57,634 nucleotides of DNA from a virus. This document shows positions 42,288 to 49,684 of the stretch, piece by piece. Positions within the stretch are counted from its first letter, which is position 1; every line of letters begins with the position of its first letter. Both the position numbers and the translations under genes were made by a program. The notes beneath the pieces are model-generated. The model saw only the letters and a list, made by a program, of their open reading frames with translations. It ran no database searches and was not told where the DNA came from. The stretch covers positions 1-57,634 of the IMG/VR virus record IMGVR_UViG_3300003323_000363. One strand, 5' to 3'.

Positions 42288-42500
42288 CTAATAGTTTGGT
42301 TTTTCGGCCTCCAAATTATTTACGATTCTCGCTCCGAGTTTAGCCACAAAATTTGTCAAGGCATTAAATTGCGCCTCTTGTATGTGACTCATTGTATCTT
42401 GACCGCCCGAAAAGTCGATGCCTTCTTCTTGGCATATTTTCATAAAATGCATGTCAATCGTGTTCAGAATAACTTTGCGCTTTTTGTTAGATATTTTCAT
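42288..42500 (-). CDS. Hypothetical small helical protein (70 aa)
   Basis: Seventy residues with a basic start (KISNKKRKVILNTIDMHFMK) and a helix (EAQFNALTNFVAKLGARIV). The start overlaps the upstream stop by 4 bases. No family known. Confidence 0.5.
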   Translation of the reverse strand: MKISNKKRKVILNTIDMHFMKICQEEGIDFSGGQDTMSHIQEAQFNALTNFVAKLGARIVNNLEAEKPNY

Positions 42501-43000
42501 GGTTTCTCTATTGCTAAATTTTGATCGATAAGATTGAACACATCGAAGTGATTTTCGCACAAGTAGGCGAACAGGGATACAGGACAGTATTTTAGGATGT
42601 CGGCTGCATCACTCAGATTCCGGTCGTCCAGGCACTCCACAAACTCCTGTTCGGCGGTCGTCTCGCAGCGGGAATAAAGGGCGGCAATACCTTCTTCCGT
42701 TTTGAGCTGCGATAGTGGGCGAAGGATTGGTTTGAAGTGAAGGCTTTTCTCGTAGAACACCTTGCTCTTTCGATTTCCAACATGAACAACTGCGTGATCC
42801 TTCCATACGGTTATTTTTCGAAGAGTCCCCGTCTTTTCGCCATAAACTTCTGTTGGTCGGACTCCAATGAAGTCCCCAAACGGATCAGAATTACTTTCGC
42901 GCTCCCATAAGCCAATCTCGACACCATTAACAATACCAATATATTGGCATCTCAAACGGTAAGGCAAGTACGCAGCCAAGTGTTTTATTTCAAGTTTCAT
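42497..43000 (-). CDS. Hypothetical phage protein (167 aa)
   Basis: A 167-residue protein. The first half is beta-rich (AYLPYRLRCQYIGIVNGVEIG) and contains KPILRPLSQL in the middle. The second half is helical with several cysteines. It resembles a hypothetical group seen in Bacteroidota phages and prophages, but its function is not known. Confidence 0.55.
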   Translation of the reverse strand: MKLEIKHLAAYLPYRLRCQYIGIVNGVEIGLWERESNSDPFGDFIGVRPTEVYGEKTGTLRKITVWKDHAVVHVGNRKSKVFYEKSLHFKPILRPLSQLKTEEGIAALYSRCETTAEQEFVECLDDRNLSDAADILKYCPVSLFAYLCENHFDVFNLIDQNLAIEKP

Positions 43001-43003
43001 CGT

Positions 43004-43270
43004 TTATGCTTCGATAATGATGTCTCCTTTTTCAATTTCCACCGTGAATGAATCCACATCTTCCATGTCATACCCATCTTCCAAGAATGCATTTCTGGAT
43101 TTCAATTCGCTTGGATCATCTTCCCCATCCCACAGGAGATTGAAAGGGGCTTTTTTGATTTTTTTGACAGGAATGGACAGGCTGAATTCTTTGGAAATCA
43201 GAAATACCTCCTTGTTAAGGTCTTGTTTTGACAATTTGTCAAGGAATTTTTTAAGGTCTTTTGCTTTCAT
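43004..43270 (-). CDS. Hypothetical acidic protein (88 aa)
   Basis: Eighty-eight residues. A basic N-terminal helix (KAKDLKKFLDKLSKQDLNK) is followed by strands and a very acidic end (EDGYDMEDVDSFTVEIEKGD). No family is assigned. It lies 3 bases from the gene downstream and overlaps the one upstream by 4. Confidence 0.5.
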   Translation of the reverse strand: MKAKDLKKFLDKLSKQDLNKEVFLISKEFSLSIPVKKIKKAPFNLLWDGEDDPSELKSRNAFLEDGYDMEDVDSFTVEIEKGDIIIEA

Positions 43271-43449
43271 ATTTTCTTCGCTTTAAAAGTGATTTCCACC
43301 GGCTCGATCTCCGGGGAGAACCTGATTAACCCCTGTCCCGATAGCATCATCAGGGCGATTTGCTTTTGCTCATGCGTGGCGAGTACTTGGTGCGCCTTCC
43401 CGTCGTCGGTTTCTACCAGGATCAGGATTTTCTTTACGTTGGGGATCAT
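43267..43449 (-). CDS. Hypothetical small protein (60 aa)
   Basis: Sixty residues with strands at both ends (VKKILILVETDDGKAH, PVEITFKAKKI). It overlaps by 4 bases with the small zinc-ribbon gene upstream. No family known. Confidence 0.5.
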   Translation of the reverse strand: MIPNVKKILILVETDDGKAHQVLATHEQKQIALMMLSGQGLIRFSPEIEPVEITFKAKKI

Positions 43450-43622
43450 GGCTCGATACCAGACATATATTTTTTAAAATCTACCGCGTATGGCAGGTTT
43501 TTAATGTGAGTAGGCACAAAGAACTTCCGGCCGCATTTACACACTTTCGGCTCAACAGCCCAAATCAGCTTGCAGTGTTCGCACATTCTAAGTGCGGTTT
43601 CTGATGCATGGTTTGTCATCAT
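43446..43622 (-). CDS. Small zinc-ribbon protein (58 aa)
   Basis: A short frame that fills the gap between 43449 and 43619 with ATGA overlaps at both ends. It encodes CEHCKLIWAVEPKVCKCGRKF, a CxxC...CxC zinc-ribbon-like motif, then a basic helical tail. It would bind metal and perhaps nucleic acid or a host protein. Its position in the coupled run makes it very likely a gene. Confidence 0.7.
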   Translation of the reverse strand: MMTNHASETALRMCEHCKLIWAVEPKVCKCGRKFFVPTHIKNLPYAVDFKKYMSGIEP

Positions 43623-43840
43623 GGCAATTCAATTGGAGTGTCAAGGATAGATTGTTTGTCAACCGTTGTCAAATGGGGCGTTCTGCATTTCGCATTCTCC
43701 GCGCACCGCTGCAGAAGGTCTTCGCAGCACTGACGGGCGTAGGCTTGCATGTGACTGACAATTACATCTTCAAACTCTTCGTTAAGGGCTGTCTCCCACT
43801 CATTATGGGCATCTCTCCATGTTTGCAAGGCTGTTTTCAT
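43619..43840 (-). CDS. Hypothetical cysteine-containing helical protein (73 aa)
   Basis: Seventy-three residues, helical, with three Cys in CCEDLLQRC. The ATG at 43840 overlaps the stop of the YopX-like gene by 4 bases. An earlier ATG overlaps that gene more. No family known. Confidence 0.5.
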   Translation of the reverse strand: MKTALQTWRDAHNEWETALNEEFEDVIVSHMQAYARQCCEDLLQRCAENAKCRTPHLTTVDKQSILDTPIELP

Positions 43841-44238
43841 TTCAGTAAATCGGGGTTGTCGAACACGTTTCCTACAACAGTCAGCGAAGTGCATGCATAG
43901 CTTGGATCAATCGTTTCATACTCGTGACCTTTAAGAAGCTCAGCAGCTTTTTTGCTGACAGGTTTCAACCCGAAGTTTCCGTAATCAGTAAAGACAACTT
44001 GGAATATGTCTCCCATGACATACTCTTCCACGAGATCATCTTCGTATACCTCATTTCCTTCTCGATCTGTTAATCCGGTGAATTGTCCGACGGTTTCGAG
44101 GATTACATTCTGATCTTCTTCGTCTTCGTCATAAAGTGGTGACGGGATAATTAACGCCTGTTCGTTGTGTAGCCATAGGCATCCGAATTTCCACTCGCCG
44201 GAAGTGCTTGACTTCCCCCTGAATCTTATTGTTCTCAT
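43837..44238 (-). CDS. YopX-family protein
   Basis: A 133-residue protein of the YopX type: a start of the form MRTIRFRGKS, then EWKFGCLWL, ETVGQFTGLTDREGNEVYEDDLV and a final VVGNVFDNPDLL. YopX proteins are frequent in phages and prophages of many bacteria, and no biochemical role is established. It is one of the few recognisable members of the small-gene block. Confidence 0.85.
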   Translation of the reverse strand: MRTIRFRGKSSTSGEWKFGCLWLHNEQALIIPSPLYDEDEEDQNVILETVGQFTGLTDREGNEVYEDDLVEEYVMGDIFQVVFTDYGNFGLKPVSKKAAELLKGHEYETIDPSYACTSLTVVGNVFDNPDLLK

Positions 44239-44239
44239 A

Positions 44240-44476
44240 TCACTCTTCGGTTTTATTTGCGTTTAGGGAGGCGATAAGGGCGTCGGCCATTTTAACTGCC
44301 CTCTTCGCTATATCTCCTGAATGGTACACTCCTGACGACGGGGTTAGGGCCTGCATTGCCATCGCCGCGAAATATTCGCGCTTCGTGAGACCCGGCAAAT
44401 ACTTCGATTTAATTCCGTCTTCTGTTAATATTTGAGCAGATCCCATTGAAATAGGATCATTCGGGTTTGTTTTCAT
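44240..44476 (-). CDS. Small phage protein with TKREYFAAMAMQ motif (78 aa)
   Basis: A 78-residue protein with GLTKREYFAAMAMQALTPS in the middle and AVKMADALIASLNANK at the end. This combination is common in small phage and prophage proteins of unknown function. It lies one base from the YopX-like gene. Confidence 0.6.
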   Translation of the reverse strand: MKTNPNDPISMGSAQILTEDGIKSKYLPGLTKREYFAAMAMQALTPSSGVYHSGDIAKRAVKMADALIASLNANKTEE

Positions 44477-44498
44477 CGTCTTTCGGGTGAGGGGTTAA

Positions 44499-44732
44499 TT
44501 AATCCAAATCTCTGTTTTGAGTGATCAATGTAAGCGCCTCTTTCAGGTCGTGAGCAGCCCGGCGCATAGCTCCGTGTTTGCGGGTGCCAGTTTGCTCGTA
44601 GGCGTATCCACCTGCCTTCTTGGCTTCAAGAACGCGCCTTACATTCTCTTGTTCAATTTCTTTCACCGCTTGGATTCGCTCCAAAAAACGATGCGCCTCT
44701 TTTTCTACGTGTTCAAGTGTTGCGAGTTTCAT
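44499..44732 (-). CDS. Hypothetical coiled-coil protein (77 aa)
   Basis: Seventy-seven residues, a long charged helix (EHVEKEAHRFLERIQAVK, EQENVRRVLEAKK), then a basic stretch (GTRKHGAMRR). The ATG at 44732 is used because a longer frame runs under the neighbouring gene. No family known. Confidence 0.5.
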   Translation of the reverse strand: MKLATLEHVEKEAHRFLERIQAVKEIEQENVRRVLEAKKAGGYAYEQTGTRKHGAMRRAAHDLKEALTLITQNRDLD

Positions 44733-44764
44733 GTTACAGATATTTTGGGTTGTTAAAAAACGGA

Positions 44765-45037
44765 TTAGGCTGCCTTCTTTCCGGTCCTCCACTTCTTTTT
44801 GTCGTACATGTGGTGGTATGGCGTTGCGTAATACCAATACTGCTCGCCTATTTTCACTTCCTCATCCTGGCTACCCCATACAATGTCAGCATCATCCAGA
44901 GCCTTCCGTAAATCAAAATCCCAAAGCAACGATATGATGAAAATCAAGGCGCATAACGAAAAATGAGCAGCACAAAGAAGTAAGCAGATTACCGGCTTTA
45001 ATGCGAACAGCCAAATAGCAGTGAATAGGTATTTCAT
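44765..45037 (-). CDS. Small membrane protein (90 aa)
   Basis: A 90-residue protein. The first 40 residues form two hydrophobic helices (YLFTAIWLFALKPVICLLLCAAHF, LCALIFIISLLW). The rest is soluble, with aromatic residues and a basic end (KKKWRTGKKAA). It overlaps the HNH gene by 4 bases. Its function is unknown. Confidence 0.55.
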   Translation of the reverse strand: MKYLFTAIWLFALKPVICLLLCAAHFSLCALIFIISLLWDFDLRKALDDADIVWGSQDEEVKIGEQYWYYATPYHHMYDKKKWRTGKKAA

Positions 45038-45672
45038 GTTAAGTATTGGTTAACTTTTGATGGTATTTCAATTCCGGGATTTGATTTTCGAAATGATTTT
45101 GTTGACCTATGCCTTACTATGATTGACCTACCATTGTGACTTATAAGTGGAGACTGACAATTTTTTACAGCATATGATACTGCATCGAACGATGCGTCGA
45201 TTTCGTAGAAAACATATCCGGTTCCGTCGTCAAAAGAATTCTTAGATTTTAGGCACAATCCGACTATTGACTCGTCAGATGTGCATTTTAAAAGAAATGA
45301 TAGGCATTTTATCAGCGATTCGGCTTTGCTGATAGATCCTGAAAATGACATAGAAAGGAACTTTTTTATTTCTTCCTGTTCCTTTTCTTCTTTGTGGTGA
45401 AGTCTATGACATCTTCCACAAAGCAATTCCATTTCATCGTCCCTATAAAGCCATGGCAAAACTCTTCTTTTGCCTATCTTTCTATATGACTTATGATGTA
45501 CTTGTAAAAAATCAGTTGACGCGCATCTTTCACATTTCCCGCCGCGAGAGTCTATTATTTCTAATCTTCTCTTTTTCCATTCAGGCATTTCAAGTATTTC
45601 TGAATAAAAATACCCAGTAAATGTACCTTCCTCTAAGTATATCTTAGGAATTAACTTTATAACATTACCCAT
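45034..45672 (-). CDS. HNH endonuclease
   Basis: A 212-residue protein with a classic HNH: CERCASTDFLQVHHKSYRKIG, then ELLCGRCHRLHH, giving two CxxC-type metal sites and the catalytic His pair. The C-terminal half is a beta and helix region of unknown fold. It starts right beside a 500-base stretch with no good gene and a tRNA-like fragment. This suits a mobile endonuclease gene that inserted near a tRNA-like or RNA region. Confidence 0.82.
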   Translation of the reverse strand: MGNVIKLIPKIYLEEGTFTGYFYSEILEMPEWKKRRLEIIDSRGGKCERCASTDFLQVHHKSYRKIGKRRVLPWLYRDDEMELLCGRCHRLHHKEEKEQEEIKKFLSMSFSGSISKAESLIKCLSFLLKCTSDESIVGLCLKSKNSFDDGTGYVFYEIDASFDAVSYAVKNCQSPLISHNGRSIIVRHRSTKSFRKSNPGIEIPSKVNQYLT

Positions 45673-46050
45673 TTTATTAAGAAGTTTATTGCCTGTCAGG
45701 CTCTAACCACTCGGCTAAGACACAATCCGTCCAACACGCGCGAGAAAACCCGTGCGAGCTGGGGGCGGTGCTTAAAGCCTTTACGAGGTCTGAACCCTTT
45801 GGAAAGCACATCACACAACACCACTCTGTGTGAATTTGGGGCGTCTTACAACGGCTATTGTGGTGCCGCCAACCTTACTACGCAATCCCCTTACCCTTGC
45901 GCTGATCCTGAGGTTTCGCTGTTGATCATTTTCGGAGAGCGGCCAGCCGTGATAAACTTACCCGTACAACCTTTAAGCGGCTTCCACCGCACTTCCTATT
46001 TCATTTTAAAAACCATTTCGACCCGCAGCCTATTTTGATTTTTGGGCATG
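45673..46050 (-). other. Gene-free stretch with structure, possible RNA or origin
   Basis: No convincing gene lies here, although the flanking early genes are packed with almost no gaps. It holds short inverted repeats, such as TCACACA (45811-45817) with TGTGTGA (45827-45833), and many G/C-rich arms. A plus-strand frame of 79 codons (45799-46038) goes against the direction of the block and looks spurious. The stretch could be a non-coding RNA, an origin of replication, or the remains of lost genes. Confidence 0.4.
45683..45728 (-). pseudogene. tRNA-like fragment
   Basis: On the minus strand the bases GTGTCTTAGCCGAGTGGTTA look like a tRNA acceptor strand and D arm, continued by GAGCCTGACAGGC. 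There is no proper anticodon stem, T arm or 3' acceptor strand before the HNH gene starts. It may be a relic of a tRNA gene broken by insertion, or a chance likeness. Confidence 0.3.
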
Positions 46051-46120
46051 AAAAAACCCTGATAGGTTCGGTGGTTGGTTTACCTGAGCGGCACTACGCG
46101 CTCCCGACCCTATCAGGGTA
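46051..46120 (-). ncRNA. Structured RNA or elaborate terminator (element 2)
   Basis: On the minus strand a 15-base arm CCCTGATAGGGTCGG pairs with CCGAACCTATCAGGG, broken only by one G-A mismatch. It encloses two small hairpins, one of 4 bp (AGCG/CGCT) and one of 3 bp (GGT/ACC with a 6-base loop). A run of six T follows (46056-46051). The layout is the same as in element 1 at 30041-30125, although the sequences differ. Confidence 0.5.
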
Positions 46121-46189
46121 AAAATATCTTTGTAGTGCTTATTACGTCACAGTCACCAACTAAGACGGCCCTCTTTCGGACATTCAAAA

Positions 46190-46531
46190 CTACCTAACCC
46201 TCACGTAAAATTCAAACAAATCGCCAACTTTTTTTACGACAAGTTTGTCTTTTTGGATTGTGAGCGTGTCTTGGCGGTCGGGGAAGGTTAGAATGATCTT
46301 GTCGCTTATGCGCTCGTACTGGCCTTTGAGCATCATGGATGTGCCGCCGCGTTCCATTCTATACTCTGCGCCACGGGTTGAAAACTTAATCCAGTGGTCG
46401 CTCGGTTCGCCATTCATGCCCCGGTTAAATTCGAACCAGTGCCATTCGGTGCCAGAGAGGTCTATTGGAACCAGGCCAGGCTGTTCGCAGCCCGCCAGCA
46501 GTGCAATGAGGATTAGGAGTTTTGGTTTCAT
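46190..46531 (-). CDS. Lipoprotein (113 aa)
   Basis: A 113-residue protein with a lipoprotein signal: a short basic start, ILIALLAGC lipobox with Cys near residue 15, then a beta-rich domain (TEWHWFEFNRG, GQYERISDKIILTFPD). It resembles lipocalin-like small lipoproteins of Bacteroidota. A phage-made surface lipoprotein may block superinfection or receptors; this is inference. It overlaps the short gene upstream by 4 bases. Confidence 0.65.
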   Translation of the reverse strand: MKPKLLILIALLAGCEQPGLVPIDLSGTEWHWFEFNRGMNGEPSDHWIKFSTRGAEYRMERGGTSMMLKGQYERISDKIILTFPDRQDTLTIQKDKLVVKKVGDLFEFYVRVR

Positions 46532-46677
46532 GCTGAATGCGTTAAAATTATCCTACGTGTATAAATTGGCACTCCAAATAGCCTCCAAATCGTAATCAAC
46601 TCAGTGGAGGTGTAAGGCGCGAAGCCAACATATGAGCGACGGCCTTTCCAAATGTATTGGCGGGATTCGAGGATCAT
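46528..46677 (-). CDS. Small hypothetical protein (49 aa)
   Basis: A frame that fills the gap between the lipoprotein gene and the gene at 46674 with ATGA overlaps on both sides. The product is basic with an aromatic start (RQYIWKGRRSYVGFAPY) and ends RRIILTHSA. It is too short for family assignment. The coupled overlaps are the reason to accept it. Confidence 0.6.
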   Translation of the reverse strand: MILESRQYIWKGRRSYVGFAPYTSTELITIWRLFGVPIYTRRIILTHSA

Positions 46678-47003
46678 GGCTCTTTTAAAGCTTTGGTAAC
46701 GGCCTCTTTTAATTTCCTGAACGAATCAGATTGATTGAGGTCGCTATTACCCTGAATGCTCTCAATAACTTCAATGGCGGATTTTAATAGTTCCGGCGCA
46801 GCGGCAATTAGTGATGTATTCCGTCGCTCTACGCTTTCTGCGATCAAATAACCACCATAATACTCAACTTCCGCGTGCCCTGAATCAGATATCGGAATGT
46901 CATTAGGGAAGTTCTCTGCAATTATTTCCGATGTATGCCTGCCTACTTTCCATGGACCAGGAACTCCTTTGAATTTCGTTTCGATTGGTGTTTGATTATT
47001 CAT
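46674..47003 (-). CDS. Phage protein with GPW and LIAAAPELL motifs (109 aa)
   Basis: A 109-residue protein with PGPWKVGRHTSEIIAEN near the start and TSLIAAAPELLKSAIEVIESI further on. This pair of motifs marks a very common phage and prophage family of unknown role. It is part of the coupled small-gene run. Confidence 0.65.
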   Translation of the reverse strand: MNNQTPIETKFKGVPGPWKVGRHTSEIIAENFPNDIPISDSGHAEVEYYGGYLIAESVERRNTSLIAAAPELLKSAIEVIESIQGNSDLNQSDSFRKLKEAVTKALKEP

Positions 47004-47008
47004 AATTC

Positions 47009-47179
47009 CTATCTAAAAATATTCCCAATAAAGTCAATAACAGCGTAAACAATAAGCGTGAGAAACAGTATCACGCCAACGAAGGCAAGCCCAGCGCCGA
47101 TAAAGTTGTTGCCTGCCAGCATAGACAAAAGCAGGCATACGACGCAGGCGATAGTGAGGGTGCGGGCGGTGCGGGTCAT
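47009..47179 (-). CDS. Small two-TM membrane protein (56 aa)
   Basis: A 56-residue frame with two hydrophobic helices (LTIACVVCLLLSMLAG and GAGLAFVGVILFLTLIVYAV). The ATG overlaps the stop of the upstream gene by 4 bases and the stop lies 6 bases before the next start. It is probably an inner-membrane protein of unknown function. Confidence 0.65.
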   Translation of the reverse strand: MTRTARTLTIACVVCLLLSMLAGNNFIGAGLAFVGVILFLTLIVYAVIDFIGNIFR

Positions 47180-48144
47180 TCGGCGATTTTAATTAACCCT
47201 GTTGGCACATTGTATGCTTTCGCAAAATATTTTACAATATCCTCTTTTGGAACCTCAACAGGTGCATCAATCTTGGCCCAATTCTGCCATTCGTGGACTT
47301 GAAAGTTTGACCATGTGGCGTATGTCTCTTCGAATGCAAAAACTGTTTCCTCAGAAAAGAACGCGAATAGCATTTTGTGGCGAATTTTGTCAGAACCATT
47401 GTTCCAGACCCAAATAGGCTCAAATGGCTGCGGCACACAATCATCAGTCAGCGCCTTCGATATCTTTATTTTGTCCGCGAACGCCTCCGCTTTCTTCAAA
47501 ACATCATCAGCGTGGTCTGATATTTCTGTAAGCTCATTCACCATCTTGTCAACCTTTTCGGATAGCGGCACGTCTGGCGTGTCTGTCTCGCCTGATATTT
47601 GGTCGAAGAAGGATTTTTCAACCGACACTTTGCCAATTACCGAATCAACTTGTACTCGCTCCTCTTTTGAAAAGTGGGCGATTATTTCTTCGGCCGTTGC
47701 TTTGCGGAAGTTTGGTTCCTTGGCGCCTTCTGTCGGATACAGGTACATCCAGTTGGGGGCGCCATATTCGTCAGTGCTCCAAAGTCTTCCCCATTCATCA
47801 ACTCCCGTTACTTTATAAAGCTTTTCCTCGTGGAAACGAGATGACCCTTTCCACAAACAAACCACACATTCCCCAGGCCAAAACTCATCACCCTCTGACA
47901 TGGCCGCCAGCGCAAGGAAGAGTTTGGGGTTGTAAGGAATAAGGTGACGCGCATCAATTCCTGCATCACACTGGTTTATTAAGGCAATCTTGAATGTTCC
48001 GTTCCAAACATTAGAAATGAGATCCCGCGAAAAAAACTGGGCGTCAACCTTATAGCCCAGTTCGCGCAGTCGCCCTTTGAGCTCGAACTGAAACTGTTCA
48101 TCATTGCATGGCATGGCGACTGGATAAATAAATTTCCTTTCCAT
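47176..48144 (-). CDS. Hypothetical protein (322 aa), largest of the small-gene block
   Basis: A 322-residue soluble protein. The first 100 residues (MERKFIYPVAMPCNDEQFQFELKGRLRELGY) have mixed strands and helices. A middle part is rich in W and Y, and residues about 190-235 form a coiled coil (SEKVDKMVNELTEISDHADDVLKKAE). A last domain has many aromatic residues (WSNFQVHEWQNW). It is unusually long for this block. I do not recognise a family. Confidence 0.55.
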   Translation of the reverse strand: MERKFIYPVAMPCNDEQFQFELKGRLRELGYKVDAQFFSRDLISNVWNGTFKIALINQCDAGIDARHLIPYNPKLFLALAAMSEGDEFWPGECVVCLWKGSSRFHEEKLYKVTGVDEWGRLWSTDEYGAPNWMYLYPTEGAKEPNFRKATAEEIIAHFSKEERVQVDSVIGKVSVEKSFFDQISGETDTPDVPLSEKVDKMVNELTEISDHADDVLKKAEAFADKIKISKALTDDCVPQPFEPIWVWNNGSDKIRHKMLFAFFSEETVFAFEETYATWSNFQVHEWQNWAKIDAPVEVPKEDIVKYFAKAYNVPTGLIKIAE

Positions 48145-48151
48145 CTTTTCG

Positions 48152-48313
48152 TTATTTTCTGTTTAAAAGTTTCAAAAGTCGCTCGTTTTGCTCGTGAAGA
48201 GCTTTGATGTTTTTGTCAAGCTGATTATGTGCGTCTATGTTGAGCCAGAAAAGGTAGACGATTCCAGCGGCGCATAGGGAGAAAAAGGAGATTATGAGGG
48301 GCATAGTTGTCAT
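48152..48313 (-). CDS. Small single-TM protein (53 aa)
   Basis: A short frame with one transmembrane helix (PLIISFFSLCAAGIVYLFWL) and a charged coiled-coil tail (QLDKNIKALHEQNERLLKLL). It fills the gap between the genes at 47176-48144 and 48317-48658. The ATG at 48313 is 3 bases after the upstream stop. A small membrane protein of unknown role. Confidence 0.6.
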   Translation of the reverse strand: MTTMPLIISFFSLCAAGIVYLFWLNIDAHNQLDKNIKALHEQNERLLKLLNRK

Positions 48314-48316
48314 TGT

Positions 48317-48658
48317 TTAATATCCCGCTGCGATCATGTTATCGAGAAGAGCCATTACACGCTGTTTCGGGGTGGGTTGGTGGTAGTTATGGCTTGTTTC
48401 GTTGTTCACATCGGCAATGTCAGTCCATTCGTACCCACGCTCTGTGAAATAGACTCTCGACTGCTCCCTCAAAGCGCTACTAATAGCGTCGCTGCAATTT
48501 TCAAAAGAAAAGTTGTTGGGGCTGCCGGACTTTAATCGCTCATAGTGTCCTATCACACAACACTTGCAGCGATAGTCAGTAAAGTCATTAATCATCCACT
48601 GATCCTCTGGTATCGGCTCTAACAGCCGTTTCGCCTCTTGTGCTATTGTTTCCATCAT
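48317..48658 (-). CDS. Hypothetical protein with Cys cluster (113 aa)
   Basis: A 113-residue protein with CKCCVIGHYERL, a possible metal site, near residue 34 and a helical rest (SALREQSRVYFTERGY, KQRVMALLDNMIAAGY). It overlaps the RHH-like gene by 4 bases. No family known. Confidence 0.55.
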   Translation of the reverse strand: MMETIAQEAKRLLEPIPEDQWMINDFTDYRCKCCVIGHYERLKSGSPNNFSFENCSDAISSALREQSRVYFTERGYEWTDIADVNNETSHNYHQPTPKQRVMALLDNMIAAGY

Positions 48659-48831
48659 TTCTCCTCTTTAAAATTGATGATTGCTTTGTTAAGTTTTGCG
48701 GACTTGTTGCCGGTCCAGGATCTGTAAACTTGCAGCGCCTCCTCTGTTGGCCTGAAATCGATTTTCTTCCCTTCGGCGTTGTTCTTCTGCCTGCCGCCGG
48801 TCTTTGGGCGCTTTGGTTTGTTTTCTGACAT
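48655..48831 (-). CDS. Small ribbon-helix-helix-like protein (58 aa)
   Basis: A 58-residue basic protein. After a charged start (KPKRPKTGGRQKNNAEGKK) comes a pattern like CopG/Arc repressors: IDFRPTEEALQVYRSW, then GNKSAKLNKAIINF. It may bind DNA as a dimer. Second in the early operon, it is placed well to regulate the early promoter. The call is by pattern, and an unrelated small basic protein is possible. Confidence 0.6.
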   Translation of the reverse strand: MSENKPKRPKTGGRQKNNAEGKKIDFRPTEEALQVYRSWTGNKSAKLNKAIINFKEEK

Positions 48832-48868
48832 AAAATGTAGGTTGTGGGGCCGAAACCCCTCTGGTTGA

Positions 48869-49036
48869 TTAACTATTAATGTAGACTTGAAAATCCGTCA
48901 GTCTTTCTATTTTATCAACATCAATGTAATTCACTTCTAACTGAACCCCGAGCAAGGATGTAAATGATATTCCAGATTCATTAAATCGAATTAATACGGC
49001 AGTATATACCGATCCGTCTTTCTTATATACTCTCAT
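48869..49036 (-). CDS. First early gene, hypothetical (55 aa)
   Basis: A 55-residue frame starting at ATG 49036, 26 bases below a strong promoter -7 box. The product is mixed strand and helix (YTAVLIRFNESGISFTSLLG, NYIDVDKIERLTDF). It is probably the first gene expressed on infection. No family known. Confidence 0.6.
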   Translation of the reverse strand: MRVYKKDGSVYTAVLIRFNESGISFTSLLGVQLEVNYIDVDKIERLTDFQVYINS

Positions 49037-49061
49037 TTTTGCTCTTGTTTTAAGTACATAT

Positions 49062-49091
49062 CAAAGGTACAAGAATATTCTCTATTGTCAA
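49062..49091 (-). promoter_or_regulatory. Early promoter, Bacteroidota type
   Basis: On the minus strand TTG (49091-49089), a 19-base spacer and TACCTTTG (49069-49062) match the Bacteroidota consensus exactly. It lies in the divergent gap and points into the early block. It is the best promoter match in the window. Confidence 0.75.
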
Positions 49092-49168
49092 TACATTAGA
49101 AAGAAAATTTGAAAATATTTTTCCAATTCGCGTTATTCACACAAAAAACAGACAAAAGATATTCAGAC

Positions 49169-49609
49169 ATGAAGAACTTCATCCTTTCGCTTTGCCTGGT
49201 TCTTATCGCCGTAGCTGGCTTACAGGCGCAATCAGCATCAAAAGGCTTTAAGCTGCTTTCGGACGTTCCGGGCAAAACAGCAGCGCAGGCACAAAAAGAC
49301 ACAGCTGTTAACACAACAGCAAAAAGCCAATCGGCAAAACTGCCAGGCTATTACGCCATTTTCTCCGTTCAGGTCCAGCTTGACAAGATTTCAGGCACTA
49401 CCGCCGGGAAGGCATACTTTGAAGGTTCATTGACCGGCACAACAAACGGATGGGAAAAAGTTGATTCGTTAACGCTGGTAAACGTAGCTTCACAAACAAA
49501 GGTGTTCGCCTCCGCGCCGAGTAAATACGTCTACTACCGAATACGGGTTGTTCCCACCGGCACGCAGTCAACGGCCTTTTTTAGTTATGGCGTAGCCCGT
49601 AAAAATTAG
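49169..49609 (+). CDS. Secreted or exported protein
   Basis: A 146-residue protein with a clean Sec signal peptide (KNFILSLCLVLIAVAGLQAQS, cut probably after AQA). The mature part is a beta-sandwich (YYAIFSVQVQLDKISGTTAG, YVYYRIRVVPTG). It is the first gene on the plus side of the divergent gap. It may act in the periplasm or at the surface, or join the virion as a decorated protein. The family is not recognised. The ATG at 49169 is used because it gives the signal peptide. Confidence 0.65.
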   Translation: MKNFILSLCLVLIAVAGLQAQSASKGFKLLSDVPGKTAAQAQKDTAVNTTAKSQSAKLPGYYAIFSVQVQLDKISGTTAGKAYFEGSLTGTTNGWEKVDSLTLVNVASQTKVFASAPSKYVYYRIRVVPTGTQSTAFFSYGVARKN

Positions 49610-49641
49610 CATTCTTTTCGTTAAAGGTGAGTTTCATGCAC

Positions 49642-49670
49642 AAACCAGTTGTTTATTAACGGCTGGTTTT
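49642..49670 (+). terminator. Terminator hairpin after secreted-protein gene
   Basis: AAACCAG (49642-49648) pairs with CTGGTTT (49663-49669), followed by a T and a short T-rich stretch. It overlaps the likely -33 region of the next promoter. Confidence 0.5.
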
Positions 49671-49680
49671 GTTATATTTG
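49649..49680 (+). promoter_or_regulatory. Promoter of the leader ORF and tRNA cluster
   Basis: TTG (49649-49651), a 21-base spacer and TATATTTG (49673-49680) fit the Bacteroidota promoter. Transcription would start just before the ATG of the leader ORF at 49685. Confidence 0.55.
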
Positions 49681-49684
49681 CACT

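Noticed and set aside
45799-46038. Plus-strand frame of 79 codons in the gene-free stretch
   Set aside because: It runs against the direction of all early genes, has no fitting start context, and its product has no sensible pattern.
46125-46132. Plus-strand TATCTTTG as a promoter
   Set aside because: There is no -33 TTG at a proper distance, and it points against the early genes into an unlikely target.
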